Assembly (NCBI GenBank): GCA_035048485.1
Contig: CM068582.1
Location: forward strand, 15,728,001-15,792,000
DNA length: 64,000 nucleotides
Direction: 5' to 3'
Source: Pteria penguin
Lineage: Eukaryota > Mollusca > Bivalvia > Pterioida > Pteriidae
Shown: piece after piece, positions 34,566 through 45,940 of the stretch
Numbering within the stretch: the stretch's first letter is position 1
Layout of the letters: every line of letters starts with the position of its first letter
The notes under the pieces: model-generated
What the model was told of the DNA's origin: nothing
The model's database searches: none
Seen by the model: only the letters and a program-made list of their open reading frames with translations
Translations under genes and position numbers: made by a program

Positions 34566-34685
34566 AGTTACTTCACCATTTATAAGAGGATATATATGTC
34601 TTCCGTATTGCAAGAGGAATCGAACAAACAAACATTATTCCAATTATGCCAATAATAAGACAGTATTTTGTTTTTGTCTTTGTAG

Positions 34686-34940
34686 AATAAAAGACAACTA
34701 TGTTCAGACATATCGCTGTTTCCATATTGATTTTTTACCTATTTTTCGTGTTGCACGCGGGCATTCTGAAAGGGCGGTGCAAAGACATATATAAAGATCT
34801 GGAGGCAAATGGAGCCATTAACTTCACTGAAAACATCCGTGGATTTGTATGTAATGGTGAGAACAGATATCACTGCCTCCATGACAAGCAAGGGAAAATG
34901 GATGTGGAAAATTGCTATGAATGGATAACAATAGAACCGG
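34686..34940 (+). CDS. Gene 2 first coding exon: signal peptide and start of ectodomain
   Basis: An acceptor-like ttttgtctttgtag ends at 34685, so a noncoding exon probably lies upstream. ATG is at 34700-34702. The first 20 residues (MFRHIAVSILIFYLFFVLHA) form a strong signal peptide. The exon adds Cys27, 51, 59 and 72 and ends in phase 1 at CCG G|gtaata. Confidence 0.85.
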
Positions 34941-35789
34941 GTAATATATCACTACGTAGTTGACACAATTATTGTCTTTTATAGTTTTTATTCTAAATAA
35001 TAGATTTTTTCCTCATTGGCTTCTCTTTCCTAATTCGAATTTACATTGGTACATTTGTATTTTATGGTTATTTGTGCCTGGTCTTTTTTGTCTCAGCCAA
35101 TAAAATCGATGTCAAAAAAGGTGAAATCATTATTAAAAGGAATTGCACATACAAATATACTTTAAAAGACCAGAATTAACAAAATGATTCTTCCATGATA
35201 TTTAGCTCTTCTGAGTCGAAACTGAAGTGAGCTAATAATCAACGCAATGTCCGTCAGACTTTTTTCAGTTTCTTTAGAACCGCATGAAGGATTTTGATGA
35301 AACTCAAGATCCCCTGCAAGTGTTATGCTTGCCGACCATATCCGGCGCAAAGATAAATAAAATAGGTACCTTCCTGTGACGACATTTTGTGCAGACCTCA
35401 AGGATATACTGACAATACTAATACACCAAAAATGATTGGAAAATATGTGAAGATTTTTAGTTTCATTCCGAAAGAATTTTTAATTTTTTTGGACGTTATT
35501 GATTTACTTGATACTGTCGTTCTTATCTTAAATTTAAATCTGTAGAGAATGTTTTGCGTATAAAATGTTTCGCTAGCATTTTTCGTATTGCTTGATTGCT
35601 TGATTTTTTTTTTATAAATCCCGAAATAAAATATAAAATACATTGCAGGGAAATGTCCCATTGCAGTGAGTCATTACAGTGGAATTCATGCTACTGACTG
35701 TGTGCCCACCAAAGATACCGGATGTCCAAGGACTGCTTATATGTCATATGAATACTATCGATGTAAGATAATTTGCACACGACATTTAA

Positions 35790-35872
<83 letters not shown>

Positions 35873-38800
35873 TTAATAATTAATACAAATCAAGTTTCAC
35901 AACCAAACCTGTAGAAAAATGATTACCGTAAATCATTTTATGTGCAAGGATCTTAAATTTAAGCGAAAAAAAATGAAATGAAAATGATGATAATGATGTT
36001 GGTAATGATGATGATGATGATGATATCGTAAGATATTTTGTTAAAATAAAGATTCTCATGACAATATAAACAATAAATAATAATAGGAATTACATTTATA
36101 CTTACATCGATATATACAAGCAGTCTATCTAAAATCTCTTTAAAACAGGACTTTTGGTGTATACACAATCATTCTTTTTCTAAATTTTCGTAATACTTGT
36201 TTGATTTCCAGTTTTGGATTGTATGTACGATAAACCCAACATCGTTAACCAGAAACAAAAGTAAGTGATAATGCTAATGAAAAATACGAAAGTGACTGGT
36301 GTCAAATGACCATGGGACTAACAACAATATGCCACACTGGGCATTCACGGACCCCTGAAATTCAGAGGTAAGACCAGGTGCGGCTAGCCACACCTGCCGT
36401 GATTGCCCTTACATAGAGACGGCACATATATAACTCAGCACTGTATATATAAATGAATGTGAACAAACACTGTGTAGAAAGTGTCAGGGCAACATAACAT
36501 CAGGAAAAAAGGTATAATAACACTTAAGTCAAACCCTCCGCGGGAAATTTTTTTACGAGCTCCACACTGCAAAGGGAATAAGCGTAACGTTAAAGTAAAA
36601 TACGAAAGTAACTGGTGTCACATGATCATGGCACTAACAACAATATGCCACAGTGGGCATTCACGTACCCCTGAAATTCAGAGGTGAGACCAGGTGCCCG
36701 GGAGAAGTGAGCGTCTCCTGTATGGCTAATCACACCCGCCGTGAATGCCCTTACATACAGACGACACATATATAATCCAGCACTGTGTATATACATGAAT
36801 GTGGACAAACACTGTGTAGGAAGTATCACAGCCACGTAACATCAGGAAAAATGGTATAATAACACTTAAATCAAACCCTCCGCGGGTAAATTTTTTACGA
36901 GCTCCACACTGCATAGGGAATACGTGTGACGTTCGTGAAAAATACATAAGGAACATTAAATAAATATTATTATTTTTTAGATTTTACTCCATTAACAAGG
37001 CGTGGGTAAAAAAAAAAATCTGACTCTGCCTTATGAATCCACACAGGCAGAGTAAGAAAACTGGTTGGTTAATTGGTGTTTTACGTCGCTTTTAACAATA
37101 TTTCAGTTATATCGCGACATGGAAGCAGAAGGTTAACAACCTCTTAAACATAGTGGCGCAACCCGGGAATCGAACTCGGATCGTCGGCGCCGCAAGCCAA
37201 GCGCTTAACCACTACACCAAGCCTGCACCCCAGAGTAAGAAGAAAAACAAGGTTAGAATAAGTACGTAGAAAACAAAGCAACGATATTCGATTACAGAGC
37301 GAAAAGGATACCGACATAGGACGGTCTTTTGACACTGTCAGCCTGAGTCGGTAACCTATTTATAGGCTCTTTATTCTTACCTACCGTGAAAACACTACAC
37401 TCATTCGAACTTTGCCATCAAGAGGATATTATCCTTAATCGGGGGTTTCGGATCTTTCCATATCCTCTGGAGGGGCGACAGGTTAGCTGATTAAATTCAA
37501 TCTTAAAGGGTGGCTTCTCACCATTAAAAGCCAAGATGATTCAAAAATGTTATTTTAGGAGCGAGGTCGCCCTAGGTATATATTAGGTATATGTTACGAA
37601 TACTAAATGAACGTCTGACTCGAATGTTCTCGCTCACCATATAGAAATGTCAAATTGACAAACCGTGACATTTAGCTGGCGGTTACTTGCACAGACGGTC
37701 AACATAACTCTACAAAACGTACTTAACATTAACAGCACAAGACGAATTCATGTATTTACATTATCATATTCATAGAACTTCTTCTCTACAATTTAGTTAT
37801 GTGTCTATTATTTCAGTTTTGATTGGTATTATACAATACGGGTGCAAGTCTACATGTATATTTGGCTAAACATTCTCGCGTCTTGCCTTATCCTCTAACC
37901 CTTTCTTCCATATTCTACCCAGTTGACATTCGCCCTAATTTACTACCCTCAGATTTACACGTATCCCCTGCATCCCATCCCTCCCCTCATTCTTTCTCTC
38001 TTCCCCACCTCAACTCATAAATAAAATGAAATTCGGAATTAGTATAAAACATTCCTACGGACGATTTCTTGACTTCAGAGTGTTCGATTATACGTACTTT
38101 TACATTTGTATGTTAAAAAGAGACAGAAATGGTAGAGAGAAAGAAAAAAAAACCTAAGGTCTACAAACAACATACTTGAATTTACTTTTCATCTTTTCTT
38201 TCTTTCTTTTTTTTATCGGCTAAGAATGATGGGTGTGTTGGAAGTTCCGCACGGATTTGTATAATATAATGAATGGGGATCCATGTGAAATCGAATAGTT
38301 GTAAACGAACAGCATTTTTATTATTTCTGATTAGTATGTTTTTAAAAAAAATTGAATTAGAATTAGTATATTTAACATAATTTGTTTGTTCAACATTTGT
38401 TTGTTTATTTGTGTTAAGCACGGTTGAAAGGGGGGGGGGGGGGGGAGTGGACTTTCCTGGCGAAATACACACAACATAATAATATCATGTGGTCTATTGT
38501 TTTAACTTACTTTGTATTACACTGTATTTATGTATGTTACTTCAAAATATGAAGAAAAAAATTTTTTAATATATAAAGAAAATTACATGTACTTCTGTTT
38601 GCGACTCCATGTTGTCTTCACCGTCTGCTCGATCAAATGTCACGGTTGCATGACTCCGCCACTTTCTGTTAAACTGTGGGCGAGAGCTATGTTCGAGCAT
38701 TTGGGTCAGACGTTCATTTAGTATTCATAAAACATACGGAAGCGAGGTTGGCCTAGGTCGACTTCGCTCCCGTCAAAAAAAAAAAAAGGGGGGGAAACAT

Positions 38801-41800
38801 CTCAGAATTTTATGGTGAGAGGCCAGATTTAAGTTGGATGACTCGTGTTTAATTTGATGACTTGGGTGGTAGCTGTAGCTTTTCTCTCAAGTATATTGTT
38901 TATTAAGTTTTCATTTTTCTAACAATTATATTTTTTACTTCTCCTCTTTTTTCCCTAAATTCATCAAAAACCTCTATATATCTATATTTTTTTCAGGGAA
39001 AATACAGCGTCATCTGTTCGTATTGTGATACCTATTGTAGTGGTGGCTATATTGGTCGGACTTGCAATAATTGCTGTTGTAGTATGTAAGTTTATAATCA
39101 TCATTATTTAAAGATTATTGAAGAAGGGTTAATAATGATAGTGACATAAATATGTAGATTTGTTGTAATATTGCAATATTGTAAAGTAAAATATTGTAGA
39201 TTGGTATTATTTTGGACTCAAATTACATTAAGATAATACAGATCAAACCGGTGTGGCCTATAATCAATAACTATTCATTTATCTATTAATTTGTTTTTAT
39301 TTTTTCATTATCTTTTGGCTTAGTGGATGAGGTGTTCGGGTCGTGAGTTAGAGGTCTCGGGTTTGATTCCCGCCCTAGACACACCGGTGTTCTGTGTTTC
39401 GGATGATACAGTAAAAACCGAGGTCCGGTGTCACGGTGAGCGTGGCAGGTAAAAGGTTCCTCACTGCTTCGGGTGGTCCGTTGCAGAGATGTAAATTTCC
39501 ATGCAATGCAATGCATTAGGTAGATGCCGCATGTACGTGGAATAAACGTGGAATGACGTAAAACAATAATGAATAAATCAATCAATCAATCAGAAACTTT
39601 TCGTTCTGAAATGTTCTGATGTCTGTGTGGACACCATATATGTGGAAATCGGGAATGCTAAATATTTCCTCTTTTTGATAAATACTTTCATTTATCTGAA
39701 TATTACAGAAAATCATATTGTTTATTTTTATTTTGTCATCAAGGGTATAGACGACGTCCTAGTACTGGATCATCACAACCGATTGATCTAGGTATTTCTC
39801 ATATATACTAACATAGATGGGGTGGGATATAGATGGGGTGGGATATTTCCTGCCTCCATGTCGTAATAGAATAAAGGCGATGTAAAGCTCCTATTAATCA
39901 CCAACCAATTTATCATATCCACTAACATAAATATTATATTTACATGTATTGAATATAAATTGTTATCCATTCAAACATGTGATATTGCAATTATAAGATC
40001 ATGTAATAATGTTTTGTATTGAGATATTATCTTTCATTGTATCAAACGTTAAATACGAAGTTCAACATCAGCAACATGAAACGGTTACAAATCTTGAGAA
40101 AACATTGCATTTGAAAAAGAAATCTCTCTTGGATTTTGGAAAAATCTTGTGGTTCTTAACGCACAGCTACGTATTACTTGTGGTAAATGTATTTGACACA
40201 ATTTTCAAGAAATAAACTTATCGTGGTCTAAATCCTATGAATAGAGCTTTGTTATCTTTGATAACACTTTGTTTTTGTATTGAGTTTTATTTCTTTTTTT
40301 CTCAAGACATGTCGGTCGTCAGAGATTCATCGCTTGGTAAGTAACAGTTATTTACATCAACCGTTTTTAAAAAAGGAATATGTGTACATCAAAAAAGATT
40401 GAACAAAATAATTATCATTTTCTTTTCTCGAAAAATCAAGTTGGGATATATCTAAAATTTCATTGGAATTGAAATTTCTATTTACTATTATACAGGTGAT
40501 GGAAACTGTGACATCCCGAATGGTAAGCATTGCATCAAATACGTATTCTAGAAATTTTCATAGTAAACGTTATAATTAATGAAAGTGTAAATGTAAACGT
40601 AATGTTTATTTTCAAGGTAAATCCCTTTATCTCTATTTGCGGTACCTGGGTATCTGTCCGATCCCATTATTACACTGGAACTCAAAAACACTTTATAAAA
40701 CATGTTACTTGAATTGTTTATCTTTATTTACACATTATAAATATTATAGCTTTGTGATTCTATGTGATTTTGTGTGTATATAACTCAAGAATAATAATGA
40801 TGTGTATATATAGTCAAAATCCATTAGCCAAAATGGGATAAGTTTTCTTATCGAAAAAAACTGTACCCTTCTTTCTTATCAAAAACATCGATACTCAACT
40901 TTCTAATTGAAGAAAGTCGTACGCATATTGCTTATCGACGACAACCATATTCATCTTTCTTATCGAAGGAAGATGATAGTACTCATACTTCTAATCAAAG
41001 ACAACCGCACTCACCTTATTTATCAAAAACAAACGTACTCATCTTTCTTAATGAAGACAACTGCACTTTACTTCCTTATTGAAAACAAGTGTACTCAACT
41101 GTCTTATTGAAGGCATCCGTCCTAAATTTCTTGAAGACAAACATACTCAACTTACCTATCAAAGACAATGGTACTCACTTTACTTGTCGAAGGCAACCGT
41201 ACTCACCATTCCTATCGAAAGCAACCGTACTCACCATTCCTATCGAAGATAACCGTACTCACCATTCCTATCGAAGGCCACCGTACTCACCATTCCTATC
41301 GAAGATAACCGTACTCATTTTCCTTATCGACGACAACCGTACTGACCGTACTTACCGATATTAAACGTACTCACCTTCCTTGTCGAAGACAATTGAACTT
41401 ATCCTTCTTATGGAGGTTAGCCGTACTCACTTTTCATTTTCACGGAACAGGAACGTGATATGTCTTGTGGGTGCAAAAGTAAAATAGCACCAGTAATTCA
41501 ATATATTAATTCATTTATTCAATGTGTTGATGGTAATTGTATTTCTTAAATACTTGTATAATTGGATAACATTGAAATTTCGTGTGTATTGTTTGATGGA
41601 TCAAAGAATTCGTATGTCTTAAATGTTGAATATCTCTAAATATGATATTTCTAATAAATTCTTGAAAAGTTCTGTCATAGTTATGTTGAATTGGTATAGA
41701 ATAGAACATGTTTATGACAATGAAACCACTGAAGCTGAAATGTTCTAATTCTCGCCAAAGTATTCTTCAAAACATTGGAATACTTGAGAGGTACCAAAAC

Positions 41801-43814
41801 CACTTTTGAACATAATAACTGATTAACGTATACATACATGCATAATATTGTTTAAAGACGTTCGTTTTTTCAGATGCATTTGGAAAACTTAAGTGTAAGT
41901 ATGAGATGATATATTATTAAATAATTACAAATATGTTCCTTAGTATTGTAATCTGATCATAGATTGCCCCATTTATTCTGATTTGGTAAGTGATAGAACA
42001 TTGCTTTTACACATTGGAAAAATATTAAGTCAGGCATTGCTTTGGACTGAATCGTCGAATTAAAAAATCAAATATCCGTGTCTCATTTTCTATTTCAATG
42101 CATGTATAAGAGTCTCTCATTATAATTAATTTTCTCCAACGACCAATTAATGACCACACTTTGATATTATAATTTTACAAGATATTTTTCGTGGAAGAAA
42201 TCTTCATCTGTTGGAAATAAAAGAATGGCACTACCGATTACTTGTTTGTTATGTAAAGCATGGATATCTATTGTCGTAAACCTAGTGTCGGCATCCTTTC
42301 ATACAAAATGAACTTTCGTCATAACTTATGAAGAGTAACAGATAAGGATTTAAAATTTCACATGTGTATTCCTTGTAACATAATCTTTTGCTGGTACCGT
42401 AACTTTTTACCTTGTGACTTTGACCTTGAATTTTGACCTGCCTTCAATAACTTTAACGTTGGTTATAACTTAAGAACATTAAGAGATACAGTTTTTATAT
42501 TCTACCTTTTTAGAAAACCTAATCTTAAAGAAACTTTAGAATAATAAAAGATAGCGATTTCATTTTCACTGGTACAATAATTTTGGAGAATGCGACTTTA
42601 ACCTTTTATGACATATTTTTTGTTTATATGTCATTGTTAATATACAAACAACATCAGTAAGTTATATCACTCTTGCCTTGTTTTCACAACCGCTGTTGAT
42701 CTTGTGACATTATCATTAATGCCTAAACAATTTTAAAAATCTAATCTTTAGTTGCGTTTACCTGCCAGGCGAGCTACCTTGTCTTCTAAGAACTAAGAAT
42801 TGTAGTTACTCTCAGGGATTAACTGTTAACTTAATTAACAGAATTAAAAGTTAAACAGTGTGGGTTGGGTGATTTCTGTTTTACGTCGCTATCAACAATT
42901 TTTCAGTTATATCGCGACATGGAAGCAGGAGCTAACCAACCTCTTAAACATAGTGGAGCAACCTGGAATCGAACCCGGATCGTCGGCACAAGCCAAGCGC
43001 TTAACCACTACACCAAGCCTGTCCCTTTAAACAGTGATTAAACTTTGTCATTGTGTTTTGCGAAAAATGAAATTAGTGATGATCTTGATACTTAATTTTA
43101 GCATATAGATCTATAACAAAGTAAAATGATGTTATTTTGATATCTAGACAGTGGCTGTACAGAACTAACTATATGAACACTTATCTTATAACCTATATTG
43201 CATATGTTTCAGATTACACTCAAATCGAATTGAATAAATCAAAGAATGAAATATACGTCCCTATACCAAGGATTGTGAGGGTTGGGAAGGACAAATTGAA
43301 TCGTTGTAGGACACTTGTAATCACTGGAGAGAAAGGTGCAGGTGTGACCTCACTAGCAAGGTATCTTATGGCAGAATTTGCTAATCAGTACACACCTATT
43401 GATATAGGGAAACATCTATCAAACTTTGATGCAGTTTTAAGCGGTGACACACCATGTATAGTATACTTGAGAGCGATAGAATTGACAGATGAGGAAAGGA
43501 TACCAGAGGGCTTCTTTTCCCGCAAGCAGCATCTGCTGATATATGAAATGTCAAAAAACAGGAATACAGGTCATATCGGACAACACGAAGCATTCACTCT
43601 AGACCTGTCTTCCCGCGAGTATACGTTAAACACCGACGATAAACTTTCCCTCATAAATGGATATTGTGATCGTTATCCTGCAGTCAAGCTCAGCGACGAG
43701 GAGCGAAAAGAATGTGCGAAGACCTCACCTAAAAAGGGATTCCCTAAACATTGTTGGAACTTTTTCAATGGGGAATATAAGAAGCATCATGCTGTAGAAT
43801 ATTTCAAGAGCTAA
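34700..43814 (+). CDS. Gene 2: complete single-pass receptor-like protein with nSTAND3-like module, 406 aa
   Basis: Nine coding exons splice in frame: 34700-34940, 35649-35762, 36212-36260, 38997-39085, 39744-39791, 40307-40336, 40496-40522, 41874-41894 and 43213-43814. The total of 1221 nt encodes 406 residues plus stop. Layout: signal peptide 1-20 (cleavage near VLHA|G), ectodomain 21-143 with eight Cys (27, 51, 59, 72, 83, 98, 106, 122) and one N-glycosylation site NFT at 41-43. A transmembrane helix (about 144-164) and stop-transfer WYRRR follow, then a linker (165-206) made of four small exons, and an nSTAND3-like module to the C terminus. The P-loop is G245-T252 with Val251 in place of Lys. 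The gene is a clear paralogue of gene 1. The ectodomain is not one I can name. A ligand-sensing or immune role is inference. Confidence 0.9.
35649..35762 (+). CDS. Gene 2 ectodomain exon 2
   Basis: Phase 1-1, 114 nt. It starts (G)GKCPIAVSHYSG and adds Cys83, 98 and 106 (ATDCVPTKDTGCP), ending EYYR. The acceptor is cattgcag and the donor CGAT|gtaaga. A long (ATT)n microsatellite follows in the intron. Confidence 0.85.
35791..35871. repeat. (ATT)n microsatellite in gene 2 intron
   Basis: About 27 ATT units starting about 30 bases after the exon 35649-35762 donor. Confidence 0.95.
36212..36260 (+). CDS. Gene 2 ectodomain exon 3 (49 nt)
   Basis: It encodes FLDCMYDKPNIVNQKQ and part of a Lys, entering in phase 1 and leaving in phase 2. 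It matches gene 1 exon 1007-1046 in phases and in its single Cys. Confidence 0.8.
36283..36945. repeat. Tandem dimer of an unknown repeat, unit about 315 bp
   Basis: Two consecutive copies begin with aatacgaaagt-actggtgtc at about 36283 and 36599. They share ggcattcacg, cccctgaaattcagaggt, gcccttacata and aatcaaaccctccgcggg. A third, single copy is at 55195-55460. They lie in the gene 2 intron before the transmembrane exon. Confidence 0.8.
37048..37241 (-). repeat. tRNA-derived SINE family B with target-site duplication
   Basis: In reverse complement the head reads gcaggcttggtgtagtggtt, and the B box is in cgagttcgattcccgg. The 11-bp duplication cagagtaagaa flanks it at 37048-37058 and 37231-37241. 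The element lies in a gene 2 intron. Confidence 0.85.
38425..38445. repeat. Poly-G run
   Basis: An uninterrupted run of about 16 G after gttgaaa. It produces the Pro-rich minus-strand frame nearby, which is not a gene. Confidence 0.85.
38737..38772. other. Imperfect 36-bp palindrome centred on cctagg
   Basis: The arms cggaagcgaggttgg and cgacttcgctcccg are nearly complementary around cctagg. A related string, ggagcgaggtcgccctaggt, occurs near 37560. Function unknown; it may be the end of a foldback element. Confidence 0.45.
38997..39085 (+). CDS. Gene 2 transmembrane exon (89 nt)
   Basis: It enters in phase 2 (AA|G, Lys) and reads KENTASSVRIV, followed by the hydrophobic IPIVVVAILVGLAIIAVVV. 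It ends in phase 1 at GTA T|gtaagt. The stalk is much shorter than the Thr-rich one of gene 1. Confidence 0.9.
39312..39592 (+). repeat. SINE family A copy in gene 2 intron
   Basis: The A-box-like ggcttagtggatgagg and B-box-like gggtttgattcc are followed by the family body (gtgtttcggatgatacagta, tcctcactgcttcgggtgg) and tail (caatcaatcaatca). It is more diverged than the 33-kb copies. Confidence 0.8.
39744..39791 (+). CDS. Gene 2 juxtamembrane linker exon (48 nt)
   Basis: It encodes WYRRRPSTGSSQPIDL, a basic stop-transfer followed by a flexible Ser-rich stretch. Phase 1-1. Confidence 0.8.
   Translation, partial: GIDDVLVLDHHNRLI
40307..40336 (+). CDS. Gene 2 linker microexon (30 nt)
   Basis: It encodes DMSVVRDSSL with acceptor ttctcaag and donor TTG|gtaagt. 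Phase 1-1. Confidence 0.7.
40496..40522 (+). CDS. Gene 2 linker microexon (27 nt)
   Basis: It encodes GDGNCDIPN with acceptor attatacag and donor AATG|gtaagc. Phase 1-1. Confidence 0.65.
40862..41445. repeat. Minisatellite of about 28-30-bp unit in gene 2 intron
   Basis: About 20 copies of a unit like cttatcgaagacaaccgtac plus tcacctt; the most regular part is 41190-41310. It fills much of the intron between microexons 40496-40522 and 41874-41894. Frames with HFTCRRQPYSPFL-type repeats come from it. Confidence 0.9.
41874..41894 (+). CDS. Gene 2 linker microexon (21 nt)
   Basis: It encodes DAFGKLK with acceptor gttttttcag and donor AAGT|gtaagt, both strong. Phase 1-1. It corresponds to the last linker exon of gene 1 (GTDVIGKLV). 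Confidence 0.65.
42300..42500. repeat. Fragment of the tgaccttgac dispersed repeat
   Basis: Contains aactttcgtcataactta, accttgtgactttgacctt and ttggttataactta, as in the copies at 2.0, 14.4, 18.7 and 21.5 kb. Confidence 0.5.
42851..43036 (-). repeat. tRNA-derived SINE family B with target-site duplication
   Basis: Minus-strand copy flanked by ttaaacagtg at 42851-42860 and 43027-43036. The B box is within cgggttcgattcc and the head in caggcttggtgtagtggtta. It is inserted about 180 bases before the last exon of gene 2. Confidence 0.85.
43213..43814 (+). CDS. Gene 2 terminal exon: nSTAND3-like module with Val replacing the Walker A Lys
   Basis: The acceptor is atatgtttcag. The exon encodes residues 207-406. 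The P-loop strand TLVITGEKGAGVT has the glycines at consensus spacing, but Val251 (in 43326-43349) stands where Lys is expected. The Walker B-like strand CIVYLRAIEL has no acidic residue at its end. Later landmarks FTLDLSSREYTLNTDDKLSL and KGFPKHCWNFF match gene 1. The module is about 170 residues, near the usual size of an nSTAND3 core, and no further domain follows before TAA 43812-43814. Confidence 0.9.
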
Positions 43815-45582
43815 AAGCTACTCTACTTTTTTGGTTCGCTGGGAAGAATGTCCGTATGGACAATGTCATACTCTCGATGTCGTCGTCGTCGTCATGGATG
43901 GTATCCGTGGACAAAAATCTAACCTTGACAATATCTTTTGAACAGCAAGGGACAGGGCTTTGGTATTTCAAATATAAGTTCTACGGTCGTTACGAGGCTC
44001 TTATTACTCCATATGATATCTCGTTATCCAGACTTTCACATGATATTCTGGACTGAGACCGATTCCGATCATTTTACACAGATTGTACACCTTCTATACT
44101 AGAAGGTTACCTACGTTGACGTCTCCATATATAAATACATATGGAATTTACACGATTTGACTCTTTCCACTGGATATATATGACGGATGTTGCTAGCAAA
44201 CAGGAGATGCTCACTTTCCTCGGGCACCTGATCTCACTCCATCACAGGGTTCACATATGCTCTTCAAGTAGATATATTTTGTTATTTTCCACTTGTTTTC
44301 ATTTTCATTGATTTTGTATGTCCTATGGTTTCATGATTTTTAGACTTATGGTTTGGATTTATCCATCATCTTTACATTGAATCCCCTTGCTAAGAATTTC
44401 GAGAGCAGAGAGGACGTCATGGACGCTGTATATGAGTAGATAGGGGACCAGAATGAAGTATATTATTTTAAAGGGAATCAGAAATTAGAACAGAGATGGA
44501 GAATTCTATTGAGAAGAAGGAAGATTATATTGACAAATAAGTAAAATTCTTTAAATCCTGTGCATTCGTAAGTAAATAGGGCTGAGAACTTTTTGATCAT
44601 ACCTCGAAATATAAAAAGTGAAATAATAAGGATCAGTAAATAAGCAAATGTTTTTGGGTAAAGATATTTCAGTCATATTTAAGTCTTATTAGCCGTAAAT
44701 GACGGTCTTCTGGCTCCCCAAATATACACCTGCCTAGATAAACTACGGAATGAGTTGAAATAAGTTGTACCGTCAGTTTCTCAAATAAGTGATTACAAAA
44801 AGCGCGCAAAATATGTGGGAAGGATAGGATTACAAATAAGATGATTTAGCAGTGCAGTATGACCTTTTATTGAAACCTAATTTTGATACTTGATTATTAT
44901 GTACGGTGTATATGTTTGTGTCAACTTCTTGACTGCTCACATAATATATGCATGATTTGTAATTAAAAGCTTGACCAAATAACTCTGGATTTTCTTCGAT
45001 TCTCTGCAGCTGGTTTCTTCCCTCACAAAACAGTCAATTACTGTTCCAAATTTAGAGTTATCTTTCTTTATATTGTTACATTTCAGAAAGATAGAATGTC
45101 AACAATTGGGGGCAATATGTGCAAATTAAAATTGTTCTCCTATAGAGTCACAAGAACAAAATATAATTATTTTAGAGTAACTATTATGATGATGATGACG
45201 AAGACGAAGATAATGTGATGATGGTTTTAATGATAATAATAATGATTATCATATTCATCATAATGATGATGATAATAATAATAAAGTAACAATGAGAATG
45301 ATGATGATAATAATAAAAAGTGTAATAATAATTACAAATTTATAATGATAAAAGAAGAGGCAGTAGTAGTAATCGAAATATCTTGTAAGTATCTGAAATC
45401 TATAAATAAAAAAATAGATATTCCCACTTATTAATCTCACGTTATGTGATCTACACCCCCCCCTCCCTCGAAAAAAGGAAAAAAGAAAACCCCATTATTT
45501 ATTATAAAACTTATAAAACATCAAGAATAATATAAGCATACACAAATTTATTGCTCTTTAATTAAATACAAATTTATTATAA
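43815..45582. other. Downstream of gene 2, no further gene seen
   Basis: This should contain the gene 2 3' UTR. I see no canonical AATAAA close to the stop. Imperfect (gat/aat)n simple repeats occupy about 45185-45320. The frame at 43856-44056 has no recognisable domain. Confidence 0.4.
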
Positions 45583-45940
45583 CCACTAGGCCGGTGTCAC
45601 TGCTGGTGGACTGATAGCTACCGAGGGCATCATAAGTCTAGTTTTCAAGTGCTTTTGTACTGACAGGAAATACATGTATACACTTCAAATGTTTAGTTAT
45701 CAAATTAAGTAAATCACTCTAACTCTAATACTAAGGAGTATCTCCTTCATGCCTAGCTCTGTCCTTAGATAGATTTTTTAGTTCACTTTGTCATTTTAGC
45801 TTCAACACTGCTCTTCATACTTTTATATATTTGAGAATTCCAATCATTCGGCTACGAGGATCACTGAAGAGACATAACTTGTCGAAATGCGCATATGGTT
45901 CACTGAATTAATAGGTATATATGTTCTATATTCATTAGTA
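45583..45940 (+). repeat. Dispersed repeat, full-length copy of the gcgcatatggt family
   Basis: It begins ataaccactaggccggtgtc, continues through gagggcatcataagtctagt and ccttagatagatt, and ends cgaaatgcgcatatggttca plus tatatgttctata. Equivalent blocks occur in reverse at 29105-29560 and in the same direction at 49460-49770. Confidence 0.7.
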
